A DNA stretch of 53,138 bases, from positions 1-53,138 of the forward strand of contig DXAC01000093.1 in the NCBI GenBank assembly GCA_019117205.1, in the 5' to 3' direction. The stretch's first letter is position 1, and each line of letters begins with the position of its first letter. Of this stretch, positions 34,665 to 42,267 are shown piece after piece. The position numbers and the translations under genes are program-made. The notes beneath the pieces are model-generated. The model saw only the letters and a list, made by a program, of their open reading frames with translations, had not been told where the DNA came from and did not search any database. The DNA is from Candidatus Allofournierella merdigallinarum. Its GTDB lineage: Bacteria > Bacillota > Clostridia > Oscillospirales > Ruminococcaceae.

Positions 34665-35390
34665 ATGAAAAGCGAATACGGCCTTGGCCTGCGGGACGGC
34701 CTCGCCATTGGGGTGGGGTATTTTTCGGTGAGCTTCACCTTTGGCATCCTGGCGGTGAACGGCGGGCTCTCCCAGCTGGTGGCCGGGCTCATCAGCCTGA
34801 CCAACCTGACCAGCGCCGGCCAGTTCGCCGGGCTCACGGTGATTCTGGCCCACGGCTCGCTGGTGGAGCTGGCGCTGACCCAGCTGGTGATCAACCTGCG
34901 CTATGCCCTGATGAGCCTTTCGCTGGGCCAGCGGCTGGGGCCGGAATTCACCACCCGGCGGCGGATGATCGTGGCCTTTGCCAACACCGACGAGATCTTC
35001 GCGGTGGCCATGGGGCGCAAAGAGCCCCTGACCCCCGCCTATATGTACGGCCTTGCCACCCTGCCCATTTTGGGCTGGACGGGGGGCACCCTGGTGGGCG
35101 CCTTTGCCGGGGCGGTGCTCAGCGCGCCGGTCCGCAGCGCGCTGGGGGTGGCGCTGTACAGCATGTTCATCGCCATCGTGGTGCCGCCCATGCGCCACTC
35201 CCGTTCGGTGCGGTGGGTGGTGGCGGCGGCGGTGGCCATCAGCTGCGTGCTGGCCCTTGAGCCGGTGGCGGCGGTGGTGGGCAGCGGGTTTGCCATCGTG
35301 CTGAGCACCCTGGCCGCGGCGGCGCTGGGCGCCCTTCTCTTCCCGGTGGACGCGGCCCCCGACAAGGCGGAAAAGGAGGCGGCGGTATGA
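34665..35390 (+). CDS. azlC: Branched-chain amino acid exporter, large subunit (AzlC family)
   Basis: A 241-residue membrane protein with about five to six helices. The opening GLRDGLAIGVGYFSVSFTFGILAV and the central NLRYALMSLSLGQRL and ANTDEIFAVA are AzlC signatures. AzlC and AzlD together export branched-chain amino acids (and toxic analogues) in Bacillus and other bacteria. GGGAGGAGG stands before the ATG at 34665. Its stop overlaps the azlD start (ATGA). The C-terminal tail is acidic-basic and short. No AzlB-type repressor gene is adjacent. Confidence 0.92.
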   Translation: MKSEYGLGLRDGLAIGVGYFSVSFTFGILAVNGGLSQLVAGLISLTNLTSAGQFAGLTVILAHGSLVELALTQLVINLRYALMSLSLGQRLGPEFTTRRRMIVAFANTDEIFAVAMGRKEPLTPAYMYGLATLPILGWTGGTLVGAFAGAVLSAPVRSALGVALYSMFIAIVVPPMRHSRSVRWVVAAAVAISCVLALEPVAAVVGSGFAIVLSTLAAAALGALLFPVDAAPDKAEKEAAV

Positions 35391-35701
35391 GCCTTTTCTG
35401 GTATCTTCTGGTGATGGCAGGGGTGACCTACCTGATCCGTATGCTGCCCCTGACCCTTTTCCAAAAGCGCATCCGCAGCCGGTGGCTGCAATCCTTTTTG
35501 TACTACGTGCCCTACGCCTGCCTTTCGGCCATGACCTTTCCCGCCATCCTGGCCGCCACCGAGAGCCCGGTGAGCGCCGCGGCGGCGCTGGTGGTGGCGG
35601 TGGTGCTGGCGCTGGCCGGCAAGGGGCTGGTCACCGTGGCCGCCGTGGCCTGCGCCACCGTGTTCGTTGCAGAGCGGCTGCTGCCCTTTCTGCCTTTGTG
35701 A
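35387..35701 (+). CDS. azlD: Branched-chain amino acid exporter, small subunit (AzlD family)
   Basis: A 104-residue, almost wholly hydrophobic protein with three to four helices. YLIRMLPLTLFQKRI near the N-terminus and FLYYVPYACLSAMTFPAIL are the AzlD pattern. It overlaps azlC by four bases, as usual for this pair, and should be its obligate partner. A strong terminator follows at once. Confidence 0.92.
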   Translation: MSLFWYLLVMAGVTYLIRMLPLTLFQKRIRSRWLQSFLYYVPYACLSAMTFPAILAATESPVSAAAALVVAVVLALAGKGLVTVAAVACATVFVAERLLPFLPL

Positions 35702-35705
35702 AACA

Positions 35706-35748
35706 GAAAAACCGGGCCCCGCGAAGTTCGCGGGGCCCGGCCTTTTTG
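35706..35748. terminator. Bidirectional terminator between azlD and the Spx/ArsC-like gene
   Basis: CCGGGCCCCGCGAA and TTCGCGGGGCCCGG with a minimal loop, an A-run before and a T-run after. Confidence 0.88.
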
Positions 35749-35750
35749 TT

Positions 35751-36101
35751 TTACAGCAGCTGCGTCCACACCTCGGGCTTGAAGCCCGGGCAGACGCCCT
35801 TGTCGGTGAGCAGGATAGGCCGCTTGACCAGCATCCCGTCGGTGGCAAGCAGGGCGCAGACCTCCCCGTCGCTCATGGCGGGCAGCTTGTCCTTGAGGCC
35901 CATGGACTTGTACAGCAGGCCGCTGGTGTTCACGAACCGCTTGACCGGCAGGCCGCTTTGGGCCAGCCAGCTTTCCAGCTCGGCGGCGGTGGGGTTCTGC
36001 TCCTTGATGGGGCGGGGGGTGTACACCGCGCCCTGTTCATCCAGCCATTTCTGCGCTTTCTGGCAGGTGGAGCACCTTTCGTAGCAGATAAAGGTGGTCA
36101 T
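35751..36101 (-). CDS. ArsC/Spx-family thioredoxin-fold protein
   Basis: A 116-residue protein with the N-terminal redox motif CSTC (C10, C13) in FICYERCSTCQKA, followed by RPIKEQNPT and the late LVKRPILL strand that define the ArsC/Spx/YffB family. It lacks a clear Spx-type RNA polymerase contact region that I can point to, and it is shorter than Spx. It may be a redox regulator of the MgsR/Spx kind or a thiol reductase. It lies 12 bases downstream of nagA in the same direction and is likely co-transcribed with it. Confidence 0.82.
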   Translation of the reverse strand: MTTFICYERCSTCQKAQKWLDEQGAVYTPRPIKEQNPTAAELESWLAQSGLPVKRFVNTSGLLYKSMGLKDKLPAMSDGEVCALLATDGMLVKRPILLTDKGVCPGFKPEVWTQLL

Positions 36102-36113
36102 GAACGTATCCTC

Positions 36114-37250
36114 TTACAGCTCCTTGCCGCCGATGAAGATGTGCTCGGGCTGCAGGTCCTTGTTGAGCACCAGCACGTCCGCCCGCTTGCCGGCGGTGAC
36201 GCTGCCGATTTCGTCGAACAGGCCCACCGCCTGGGCGGGGTTGATGGTGGCGGCTTTCAGGGCGGTCTCCACCGGCACGCCGAACTTCACCGCCCGGCGG
36301 AAGCACTCGGCCAGGCAGGTGGCGCTGCCGGCGATGGTGCCGTCTTCCAAAGTGGCCAGGCCGTCGTTCATGAACACTTTCTGGCCGCCCAGGCTGTACT
36401 CGCCGTTGGGCATACCGCAGGCGCGCATGGAGTCGCTGATCAGGCACACACGGTCCGGCCCGAAGAGGCTGAATACCGCGCGCACCACCGCCGGATGCAG
36501 GTGGATGCCGTCGCTGATCATCTCCACATGGGCGGCCGCGTCGGAGGCCGCGCCCACCACGCCGGGGGCCCGGTGGGTGAAAGCGGGCATGGCGTTGAAC
36601 AGATGGGTGGTGTGGGTGGCGCCGTGGGCGTAGGCCGCGGCGGCCTCCTCGTAGGTGGCGCTGGTGTGGGCGATGGACACGGTGCACAGCCCGCTGGCCT
36701 TTTCAATGAACTCCAGCGCGCCGGGCAGCTCGGGAGCCACGTCCACCAGCCGGATGTTGTGGCCGCTTGCCTCCCACAGCCGCTGGAACATCTCCCAATC
36801 CGGGTCGATGATGTACTCCTCGGCCTGGGCGCCCTTTTTGGACTTGTTGAAGAACGGGCCCTCCATGTTGACGCCCCGCAGCACCGCGCCGCCGCCCTCG
36901 GCGCCGAACAGGGGCCGGGCGGTGCGGAAGATGTTGCCCAGGATCTCCTCGCTGAAAGCCATGGTGGTGCCCATGAAGCTGGTGACGCCCTGGCTGCCCA
37001 GGTACTTCTTCATGGTGCGGATGTACTCCTCGCTGCCGTCCACGCTGTCGCAGAAGTCCGCGCCGGCCGCGCCGTGGATGTGGATGTCCACAAAGCCGGG
37101 GGTGACGTACTTGCCGGCGGCGTCGATCTCCTCGTCGCCGTGCAGGGTGCCCGCCGGGGCCACCCGGGCGATGCGGTCGCCGACCAGCTCCACGTCGGCG
37201 GTGATGAAGCGTCCGATGGAATTGAATACCTGTCCGTTTTTGATGATCAT
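36114..37250 (-). CDS. nagA: N-acetylglucosamine-6-phosphate deacetylase
   Basis: A 378-residue amidohydrolase that frees acetate from GlcNAc-6-P, feeding amino sugars and recycled cell wall into glycolysis or back to wall synthesis. H57 and H59 in VDIHIHG begin the metal site; NMEGPFF carries the metal glutamate; SIAHTSA, THLFNAMPAF and the late LISDSMRA supply further catalytic histidines and the aspartate. AAAGGAGAACG precedes the ATG at 37250; the longer frame runs through the promoter. No nagB or PTS gene is nearby. Confidence 0.95.
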   Translation of the reverse strand: MIIKNGQVFNSIGRFITADVELVGDRIARVAPAGTLHGDEEIDAAGKYVTPGFVDIHIHGAAGADFCDSVDGSEEYIRTMKKYLGSQGVTSFMGTTMAFSEEILGNIFRTARPLFGAEGGGAVLRGVNMEGPFFNKSKKGAQAEEYIIDPDWEMFQRLWEASGHNIRLVDVAPELPGALEFIEKASGLCTVSIAHTSATYEEAAAAYAHGATHTTHLFNAMPAFTHRAPGVVGAASDAAAHVEMISDGIHLHPAVVRAVFSLFGPDRVCLISDSMRACGMPNGEYSLGGQKVFMNDGLATLEDGTIAGSATCLAECFRRAVKFGVPVETALKAATINPAQAVGLFDEIGSVTAGKRADVLVLNKDLQPEHIFIGGKEL

Positions 37251-37310
37251 GAGGCGTTCTCCTTTCCGCGGTGAGGGCGCGCGCCGCGCCCGAAACTCTT
37301 TCCTGCTTTG

Positions 37311-37316
37311 ATTATA
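37311..37316 (-). promoter_or_regulatory. Probable -10 element of nagA
   Basis: A perfect TATAAT on the - strand about 60 bases before nagA. No good -35 is found at 16-18 bp, so an activator or extended contacts may be needed. Confidence 0.4.
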
Positions 37317-37400
37317 CAGCGCCCCGCCCCGCCGCACAATTCGCTAAAACGCAAAAAGCCGATCGTGCAAATTTTGTACAGTTTTACATCCGCGGCCACG

Positions 37401-37437
37401 AAAAAAGGCGGGGCTGCCGCCCCGCTTTTGCTTTTTT
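37401..37437. terminator. Terminator of the metal exporter gene
   Basis: GCGGGGC-TGCC-GCCCCGC flanked by A6 and by T-rich sequence; on the - strand six T follow the stem. Confidence 0.8.
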
Positions 37438-38296
37438 AAAGGCCCAGCGCCATCAACACCATGCCGCAGCCGGCGCCCACCGCCCAGAGCAGGCCGGTGA
37501 TGAACAGGTTCTGCTTCAGGCTGGGGTTGGCCCGGAAGAGCACCAGCAGGCCCACCCCCGCGTTGGCGCACAGGCCCGCCGCCACCGCCGAAAAGCCAAT
37601 GGCCCCCGAGAGGTACAGCTGGGTGAGCAGCACGCTGGAGGCGCAGTTGGGCACAAGGCCCAGCAGCGCCGCGAAGAGGGGCTGGGCCAGCCCCAGGCCG
37701 GTGAGGAAAGCGGTGAAGCTCTCCTCCCCCACCCCCTCGATCACAAAGCCGATGAGCGCGCTCAGCGCCAGCACCCACAAAAAGATGTTCACCGTGTGCA
37801 GGGCGGCCGCCACCACCAGGCTTTGCTTTTCCTCGTGGTGCTCGTGGCAGTCCACCTCGTCGGCGCGGCCGGTGTAGCCGCCCCGCATGGAGGCGGGCAG
37901 CCGGCGGGAGAGGACGAAGTCCAACGCCGCGCCCACCGCCGCGCCCGCCAGCACCTTGACCGCCAGCAGCGCCGCCAGGTCGCCCCAGCGCTCGGGCAGC
38001 GCCAGCAGCAGGGGCACCGCCTCGTCGCTGGTGGCCACGAACACCGCCATCAGCGCCCCCAGGCTGATCACCCGGCTGCCGTAGAAGTTGGCCGCCATGG
38101 CGGAAAAGCCGCACTGGGGCGCGCAGCCCAGCAGGGCCCCCATCGCGAAGCCCCAGCGGCCGCCGCCCGCCAGCGCCCGCTCTATGCGCTCGCCCTGGCG
38201 GCGCTCGATGTACTCGATGAGCAGGTAGGCGGCAAAAAGAAAGGGAAGCATTTTCGCGCTGTCCTCCAGCGCGTGAAGAAGCACATGTTGGATCAA
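37436..38296 (-). CDS. Putative manganese/heavy-metal exporter, ArsP_2-like
   Basis: A 286-residue membrane protein with about ten hydrophobic segments and an internal two-fold repeat: ALLGCAPQCGFSAM (54-67) is matched by ALLGLVPNCASSVL (210-223), the conserved P-x-C motifs of this permease family. Between the halves a cytoplasmic loop DEVDCHEHHEEKQ (146-158) is rich in histidine and acid residues and probably binds metal. The family is annotated as a putative manganese transporter or ten-helix heavy-metal exporter. The start is a TTG at 38296 with CAGGAG 8 bases before it; the upstream extension is GC-rich leader. Confidence 0.75.
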   Translation of the reverse strand: MIQHVLLHALEDSAKMLPFLFAAYLLIEYIERRQGERIERALAGGGRWGFAMGALLGCAPQCGFSAMAANFYGSRVISLGALMAVFVATSDEAVPLLLALPERWGDLAALLAVKVLAGAAVGAALDFVLSRRLPASMRGGYTGRADEVDCHEHHEEKQSLVVAAALHTVNIFLWVLALSALIGFVIEGVGEESFTAFLTGLGLAQPLFAALLGLVPNCASSVLLTQLYLSGAIGFSAVAAGLCANAGVGLLVLFRANPSLKQNLFITGLLWAVGAGCGMVLMALGL

Positions 38297-38357
38297 GGGT
38301 CGTTCTCCTGTTTCGTTTTTGACCCGGGCCGGCGGCCCGGCGGGGTCAGTATGCCTT

Positions 38358-38386
38358 AGTATACCCGCCCCGCCGCCGCGGCGCAA
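38358..38386 (-). promoter_or_regulatory. SigA promoter of the metal exporter
   Basis: On the - strand TTGCGC (38381-38386), 17 bp, TATACT (38358-38363). The 55-base leader holds a GC-rich hairpin (GGGCC/GGCCC inside GACCC/GGGTC) just before the ribosome site. Confidence 0.65.
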
Positions 38387-38448
38387 GGCCCCCCTCCCCC
38401 ATTTTCGCGGCATTTTTTGGCAAGGCGTCTCCTTTTTTGCCCCGCGGA

Positions 38449-38481
38449 CAAAAAGCGGCCCCCGTCAACGACGGGGGCCGC
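38449..38481 (-). terminator. Terminator of the rubrerythrin gene
   Basis: On the - strand GCGGCCCCCGTC-GTT-GACGGGGGCCGC followed by TTTTTG. Confidence 0.9.
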
Positions 38482-38503
38482 CCATGGATGCGCTGTGTGA
38501 AGC

Positions 38504-39040
38504 TCAGTGGTTCTCGGCCCGCAGCACGAAGTAGGCCTGGGGATGGTCGCACACCGGGCACTTCTCGGGGGCATGGGTGCCGATGTGGATGTGACCGCAG
38601 TTGGTGCAGATCCACACCTGCTCGGTCTCCCGGGCGAACAGACGGCCCTCCTCCAGCAGCTTCTTCACCTCGCGGTAGCGCTGCTCGTGCTCTTTCTCGA
38701 TGGCGCCCACCATCCGGAACAGCTGGGCGATGCGGCAGAAGCCCTCCTCCTCGGCAGTCTCAGCGAAGCCGGCGTACATGTCGGTCCACTCGTAGTTCTC
38801 GCCGGCGGCGGCGTCCTCCAGGTTGGTCAGGGTGTCGGGCATACCGTCGTGGAGCAGCTTGAACCAGATCTTGGCGTGCTCTTTCTCGTTGCCGGCGGTC
38901 TCGGCGAAGACGTCCGCCAGCTCGTTGTAGCCCTCCTTTTTGGCCTTGGAGGCGTAGTAGCCGTATTTGGTGTAGGCCTGGCTCTCGCCCGCGTAGGCGG
39001 CTTTCAGGTTGGCTTCGGTCTTGGAACCTTTCAGTTGCAT
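38504..39040 (-). CDS. Rubrerythrin
   Basis: A 178-residue peroxide-scavenging protein of anaerobes. The N-terminal four-helix domain has the di-iron ligands in [31 protein letters not shown] and [12 protein letters not shown]; the C-terminal rubredoxin domain has [10 protein letters not shown] and [11 protein letters not shown], binding one iron through four cysteines. It reduces hydrogen peroxide using electrons from reduced rubredoxin or NADH oxidoreductases. GGAGG lies 7-8 bases before the ATG at 39040. It forms a single-gene unit with its own terminator and a palindrome upstream (next entry). Confidence 0.96.
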   Translation of the reverse strand: MQLKGSKTEANLKAAYAGESQAYTKYGYYASKAKKEGYNELADVFAETAGNEKEHAKIWFKLLHDGMPDTLTNLEDAAAGENYEWTDMYAGFAETAEEEGFCRIAQLFRMVGAIEKEHEQRYREVKKLLEEGRLFARETEQVWICTNCGHIHIGTHAPEKCPVCDHPQAYFVLRAENH

Positions 39041-39075
39041 GGTGCTTTCCTCCGATCGTTGAATTGTGGTCTGTC

Positions 39076-39096
39076 GAATTTTAATAGGAATAATTC
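39076..39096. promoter_or_regulatory. AT-rich palindrome upstream of rubrerythrin, PerR-box-like
   Basis: GAATTTTAATAGGAATAATTC is an imperfect 21-bp inverted repeat 36 bases before the start codon, in an otherwise GC-rich region. PerR boxes are AT-rich inverted repeats of similar size and rubrerythrin is a known PerR target in clostridia, but the match to TTATAATnATTATAA is only partial. Confidence 0.4.
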
Positions 39097-39135
39097 TTGT
39101 TTGTGCTTCTATCTTACACCCATCCGGCGCAAATG

Positions 39136-40401
39136 TCAAGAGGCGGATGCAAACTCCGGGTAGGCCAGGGCCGTCCCGTCGGCGATGGTAAAGATCAGCC
39201 GGGGGGAGAGGGTCTCGGCCAGGCGCAGGTCCAGGTAGATCACCGCGCCGTTCTGCACCGCCCGCAGATCGCCCAGGGCGGCGACCACCTCGTCCGGCGA
39301 CACGGCGTCCGAGATCAGCAGCAGGTCCGGGTCGGCGGCGCGAATGGCGTCCAGGTCGTTTTCCGTCTCCTCGTCGGCAAGGCATGCCTCCCCCGCCAGC
39401 CAGCCGGCGGCGTCGGGCAGCGGGTGGCGGAACACCTGGCCCAACAGGGCCCACTCGGCGGTGTCGGCGGTGGCGGCCAGGCCGGACAGATCCGGCAGCA
39501 GCAGGGCGCTGGCCTTGTCCGGCAGCGCCGTGTCGTACCGGGCCAGGGTGTCCGCCAGCCGGTCGATCACCCCGTAGCCCAGGGCGCGGCCGGTCTCATT
39601 GCCCCCCAGCAGCGCCCCCAGCTGGCCGTAGAACTGGCGCAGGCCGTCCAGGTCCGCCGGGGTGTCCAGCTGGAGGATCTTCACCCCCGCCTGCTCCAGC
39701 TCGGTGCGCACCGGCTCGGTGAGGGCGGTCTGGCAGAGCAGGTAGTCCGGCGCCAGGGCGATGATCTCTTCGACCCGGGGCAGCAGCGGGGTGCCCACGG
39801 TGGCAAGGCCGGTGCCGCGGGCGTCGCAGTATTCGGTAACGGCGCACAGGGCCTCGTGCCCGGGCAGGCTCAGCAGCGCCTCGGTGACCATGGGAGACAG
39901 GCTCACCAGCTTTTGGGGCTTTTCCTCCACCAGCCGGTCGCCCACCATGGCGGGCCAGTCCTGCCCGTCCTTGATCTTCGCGGGGGCGGAGGCGGAGGAG
40001 CCGCCGGGCAGGGTCAGCCCCGCCAGCCGGGCGGGCAGGTCCAGCGCCCAGGCGGCAAGGCCCGCCAGCAGCAGCGCCAGCAGGCAGCCCAGCACCGCCA
40101 GCGGCAGCCGGCGGGAGCGGGCGGCCCGGCGCTTTGCGAAGTCTGCCGGGGGCGCTTTGCGCGCCGGCGGGGCGGGGACCTTGTTTTCAGCGGCGGCGCG
40201 CCGCCGGATGGTCCGCTTGGGGGCCGGTGTGCCCGGCGCCGCGGCAGGGGCGGGCGCTTCCGGGGCGGGGCGGGCGGGCTTTTTCGCCCCTCTGCCCGCC
40301 TTTGTGTCCGACGCCCGGAACACCGTTTTCTCCCCCTGCTTTTGCAGCGAGCCGGAGGAGGCGGCGTCGCCCGCCCGGAACACGTGCTTTTCTGGCGGCA
40401 A
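39136..40401 (-). CDS. Signal-anchored periplasmic-binding-like protein (BtuF/FecB type)
   Basis: A 421-residue protein with an unusual layout. Residues 1-98 are cytoplasmic-looking, Pro/Ala-rich and basic, and contain a short repeated motif: EKHVFRAGD (5-13) and EKTVFRASD (24-32). A membrane helix follows (about 99-119, after RRAARSRR). From about 140 to the end is a class III solute-binding fold: [46 protein letters not shown] and a C-terminal [12 protein letters not shown], as in BtuF or siderophore-binding proteins. No ABC permease or ATPase lies near. The start is a TTG at 40401 with AAAGGGGG 8 bases before it; a GTG five codons on is possible. Confidence 0.75.
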   Translation of the reverse strand: MPPEKHVFRAGDAASSGSLQKQGEKTVFRASDTKAGRGAKKPARPAPEAPAPAAAPGTPAPKRTIRRRAAAENKVPAPPARKAPPADFAKRRAARSRRLPLAVLGCLLALLLAGLAAWALDLPARLAGLTLPGGSSASAPAKIKDGQDWPAMVGDRLVEEKPQKLVSLSPMVTEALLSLPGHEALCAVTEYCDARGTGLATVGTPLLPRVEEIIALAPDYLLCQTALTEPVRTELEQAGVKILQLDTPADLDGLRQFYGQLGALLGGNETGRALGYGVIDRLADTLARYDTALPDKASALLLPDLSGLAATADTAEWALLGQVFRHPLPDAAGWLAGEACLADEETENDLDAIRAADPDLLLISDAVSPDEVVAALGDLRAVQNGAVIYLDLRLAETLSPRLIFTIADGTALAYPEFASAS

Positions 40402-40446
40402 CCTGCCCGCCCCCTTTCTTATGATATGTACCGGCGCCCCGGTCTG

Positions 40447-40848
40447 TCAGCCCCGGGAGAGCTTTTTGAACTGGCGCACCGCCTTGGTCACCTGGCTTTT
40501 GGGGATGCGCCGCCGGAACGCCGCCATGCTGCGGGCGGAAAAGGGCGCCTCGTCGGTGAACGCGGGCAGGCCGATGAAGTATTGCAGATAGGGGTTCTCC
40601 CGGATGAGCTCCACCGTCTGCCGGTCGGAGAGGCCCAGCGCCTCCCGGATGATCAGGCTGCCCAGGGCCATCCGCAAAGGCAGGGCCACCGCGCCGCCCT
40701 TGCCGAAGTGGGCGGCGTACTGCTTTTCCAGTTTGAGCCAGTCGATCTTGCCGGCAAGGCGCACCCACCGGTTCGCCTCGCTCAGCCGCCCCTCAAAGGG
40801 CTGGACGAAATCGTACACCGTCAACTGCATCTGGGCCATCTCGTACAC
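40447..40848 (-). CDS. Stand-alone DUF772-type (transposase N-terminal) protein
   Basis: A 133-residue protein matching only the N-terminal, DNA-binding part of IS1182/IS5-type transposases: LTVYDFVQPFEG, RWVRLAGKIDWLKLEKQYAAHF, PLRMALGSLIIREALGLSDRQTVELIRENPYLQYFIGL and FSARSMAAFRRRI. The catalytic DDE domain is absent and the gene ends cleanly after KKLSRG. It starts at a GTG at 40848 with AAAGGGG 8 bases before and a good promoter. Either it is a 3'-deleted transposase or a domesticated DNA-binding protein; no terminal inverted repeats or target duplication are visible. It lies 45 bases upstream of the anchored binding-protein gene in the same direction. Confidence 0.7.
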   Translation of the reverse strand: MYEMAQMQLTVYDFVQPFEGRLSEANRWVRLAGKIDWLKLEKQYAAHFGKGGAVALPLRMALGSLIIREALGLSDRQTVELIRENPYLQYFIGLPAFTDEAPFSARSMAAFRRRIPKSQVTKAVRQFKKLSRG

Positions 40849-40878
40849 GGCACATCGCCCCTTTCGGCGCTTTTTTCT

Positions 40879-40906
40879 ATTGTACCACAAACGGCGGCCA
40901 AAACAA
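40879..40906 (-). promoter_or_regulatory. Promoter of the DUF772 gene
   Basis: On the - strand TTGTTT (40901-40906), 16 bp, TACAAT (40879-40884). Confidence 0.55.
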
Positions 40907-40991
40907 AGGGGCGGCGTATCGGCCGCGCCGGGGCGGGCCATACTCCCAGCGGGGGCCGCGCCCCCCAGTTCAAGGAAAAGGAGAGAGCACC

Positions 40992-41174
40992 ATGATCGTT
41001 TCCATCGAGCCCGGCTGCATCGGCTGCGGCCTGTGCGCCGCCACCTGCCCGGCGGTATTCGCAATGGACGCCGAGGGCCAGGCCCGGGTGACCGCCCAGC
41101 CCGCCGACGCCGACGAGGCGGCCGCCCGCGAGGCTGCCGAAAACTGCCCCGCCGGCGTGATCCGGGCGGATTGA
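40992..41174 (+). CDS. Small 4Fe-4S ferredoxin
   Basis: A 60-residue monocluster ferredoxin. CIGCGLCAATCP gives the three near cysteines (CxxCxxxCP-like spacing: C9, C12, C15, with a further one at C19) and NCPAG near the C-terminus gives the fourth ligand. The acidic sequence between is typical of Clostridia/Thermotoga-type 4Fe-4S ferredoxins, low-potential electron carriers. AAAAGGAGAG precedes the ATG. It is convergent to the GGGtGRT gene with a strong palindromic terminator between. Confidence 0.9.
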   Translation: MIVSIEPGCIGCGLCAATCPAVFAMDAEGQARVTAQPADADEAAAREAAENCPAGVIRAD

Positions 41175-41188
41175 GCCCGGGCGCATGG

Positions 41189-41227
41189 AAAAGGCCGGTG
41201 TGACCCGCGGGTCACACCGGCCTTTTT
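41189..41227. terminator. Perfect palindromic terminator
   Basis: AAGGCCGGTGTGACCCG and its exact reverse complement (41191-41224) with A-run and T-run flanks; serves both ferredoxin and the GGGtGRT operon. Confidence 0.9.
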
Positions 41228-41255
41228 GCTTATGAAAGGGTCAAAAGACGAGCCG

Positions 41256-42248
41256 TTACACCTGGCTGGCAGCCACGGCGCAGGCCACGGTGGCGCCCAC
41301 CATGGGGTTGTTGCCCATGCCGATGAGGCCCATCATCTCCACGTGGGCGGGCACCGAGCTGGAGCCGGCGAACTGGGCGTCGCCGTGCATACGGCCCATG
41401 GAGTCGGTCAGGCCGTAGCTGGCGGGGCCGGCGGCCACGTTGTCCGGGTGCAGGGTGCGGCCGGTGCCGCCGCCGGAGGCCACGGAGAAGTACTTCTTGC
41501 CGTTTTCGATGGCCCACTTCTTGTAGGTGCCGGCCACCAGATGCTGGAAGCGGGTGGGGTTGGTGGAGTTACCGGTGATGGACACCTCCACCTCCTCTTT
41601 CTTCATGATGGCCACGCCCTCCAGCACATCGTTGGCGCCGTAGCACTTCACGGCGGCGCGCTCGCCGTCGGAGAAAGCCTTCTCCCGGACGACTTTCAGC
41701 TCGCCGGTCTTGAAGTCGTAGTCGGTCTCCACATAGGTGAAGCCGTTGATGCGGCTGATGATATAGGCGGCGTCCTTGCCCAGGCCGTTCAGGATGACCC
41801 GAAGCGGGGTCTTGCGGGCCTTGTTGGCGGTGCGGGCGATGCCGATGGCGCCCTCGGCGGCGGCGAAAGACTCGTGGCCGGCCAGGAACGCGAAGCACTT
41901 GGTCTCGTCACGCAGCAGCATGGCGCCCAGGTTGCCGTGGCCCAGGCCCACCTGACGCTGCTCGGCTACCGAGCCGGGGATGGTGAAAGCCTCCAGGCCC
42001 TCGCCGATGGCGGCGGCGCAGTCGGCGGCGTTCTTCAGGCCGCGCTTGACGGCGATGGCGGTGCCCAGGGTGTAGGCCCAGACGGCGTTCTCAAAGCAGA
42101 TGGGCTGCACGCCCTTGACGATGGCGTCGCAGTCGATGCCCTTTTCGAGGAGCATCTCACGGCAGGCGTCCAGGCTCTCCAGCCCGTTGGCCGCGAGACA
42201 AGCCTCGATCTTGGGCATGCGGCGGTCCATAGATTCAAAAGTAGCCAT
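41256..42248 (-). CDS. GGGtGRT protein
   Basis: A 330-residue protein of the GGGtGRT family, named for its motif, here at 259-265. Other conserved-looking blocks are GLGHGNLGAMLLRDETKCFAFLAGHESFAA (about 101-130), GNSTNPTRFQHLVAGTYKKWA and the glycine-rich end GLIGMGNNPMVGATVACAVA. It has no signal peptide or membrane helix. The biochemical function is not established to my knowledge; the family is found in gut anaerobes beside a NifU-like scaffold gene, as here, where that gene ends 19 bases upstream. GGGGGAGGAG precedes the ATG at 42248. A role in iron-sulfur cluster handling or in a cluster-dependent enzyme is inference from this pairing. Confidence 0.88.
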   Translation of the reverse strand: MATFESMDRRMPKIEACLAANGLESLDACREMLLEKGIDCDAIVKGVQPICFENAVWAYTLGTAIAVKRGLKNAADCAAAIGEGLEAFTIPGSVAEQRQVGLGHGNLGAMLLRDETKCFAFLAGHESFAAAEGAIGIARTANKARKTPLRVILNGLGKDAAYIISRINGFTYVETDYDFKTGELKVVREKAFSDGERAAVKCYGANDVLEGVAIMKKEEVEVSITGNSTNPTRFQHLVAGTYKKWAIENGKKYFSVASGGGTGRTLHPDNVAAGPASYGLTDSMGRMHGDAQFAGSSSVPAHVEMMGLIGMGNNPMVGATVACAVAASQV

Positions 42249-42267
42249 TGTGTTACTCCTCCCCCTC

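Noticed and set aside
40447..40991. A complete insertion sequence around the DUF772 gene
   Set aside because: No catalytic domain, terminal inverted repeats or target-site duplication could be found.
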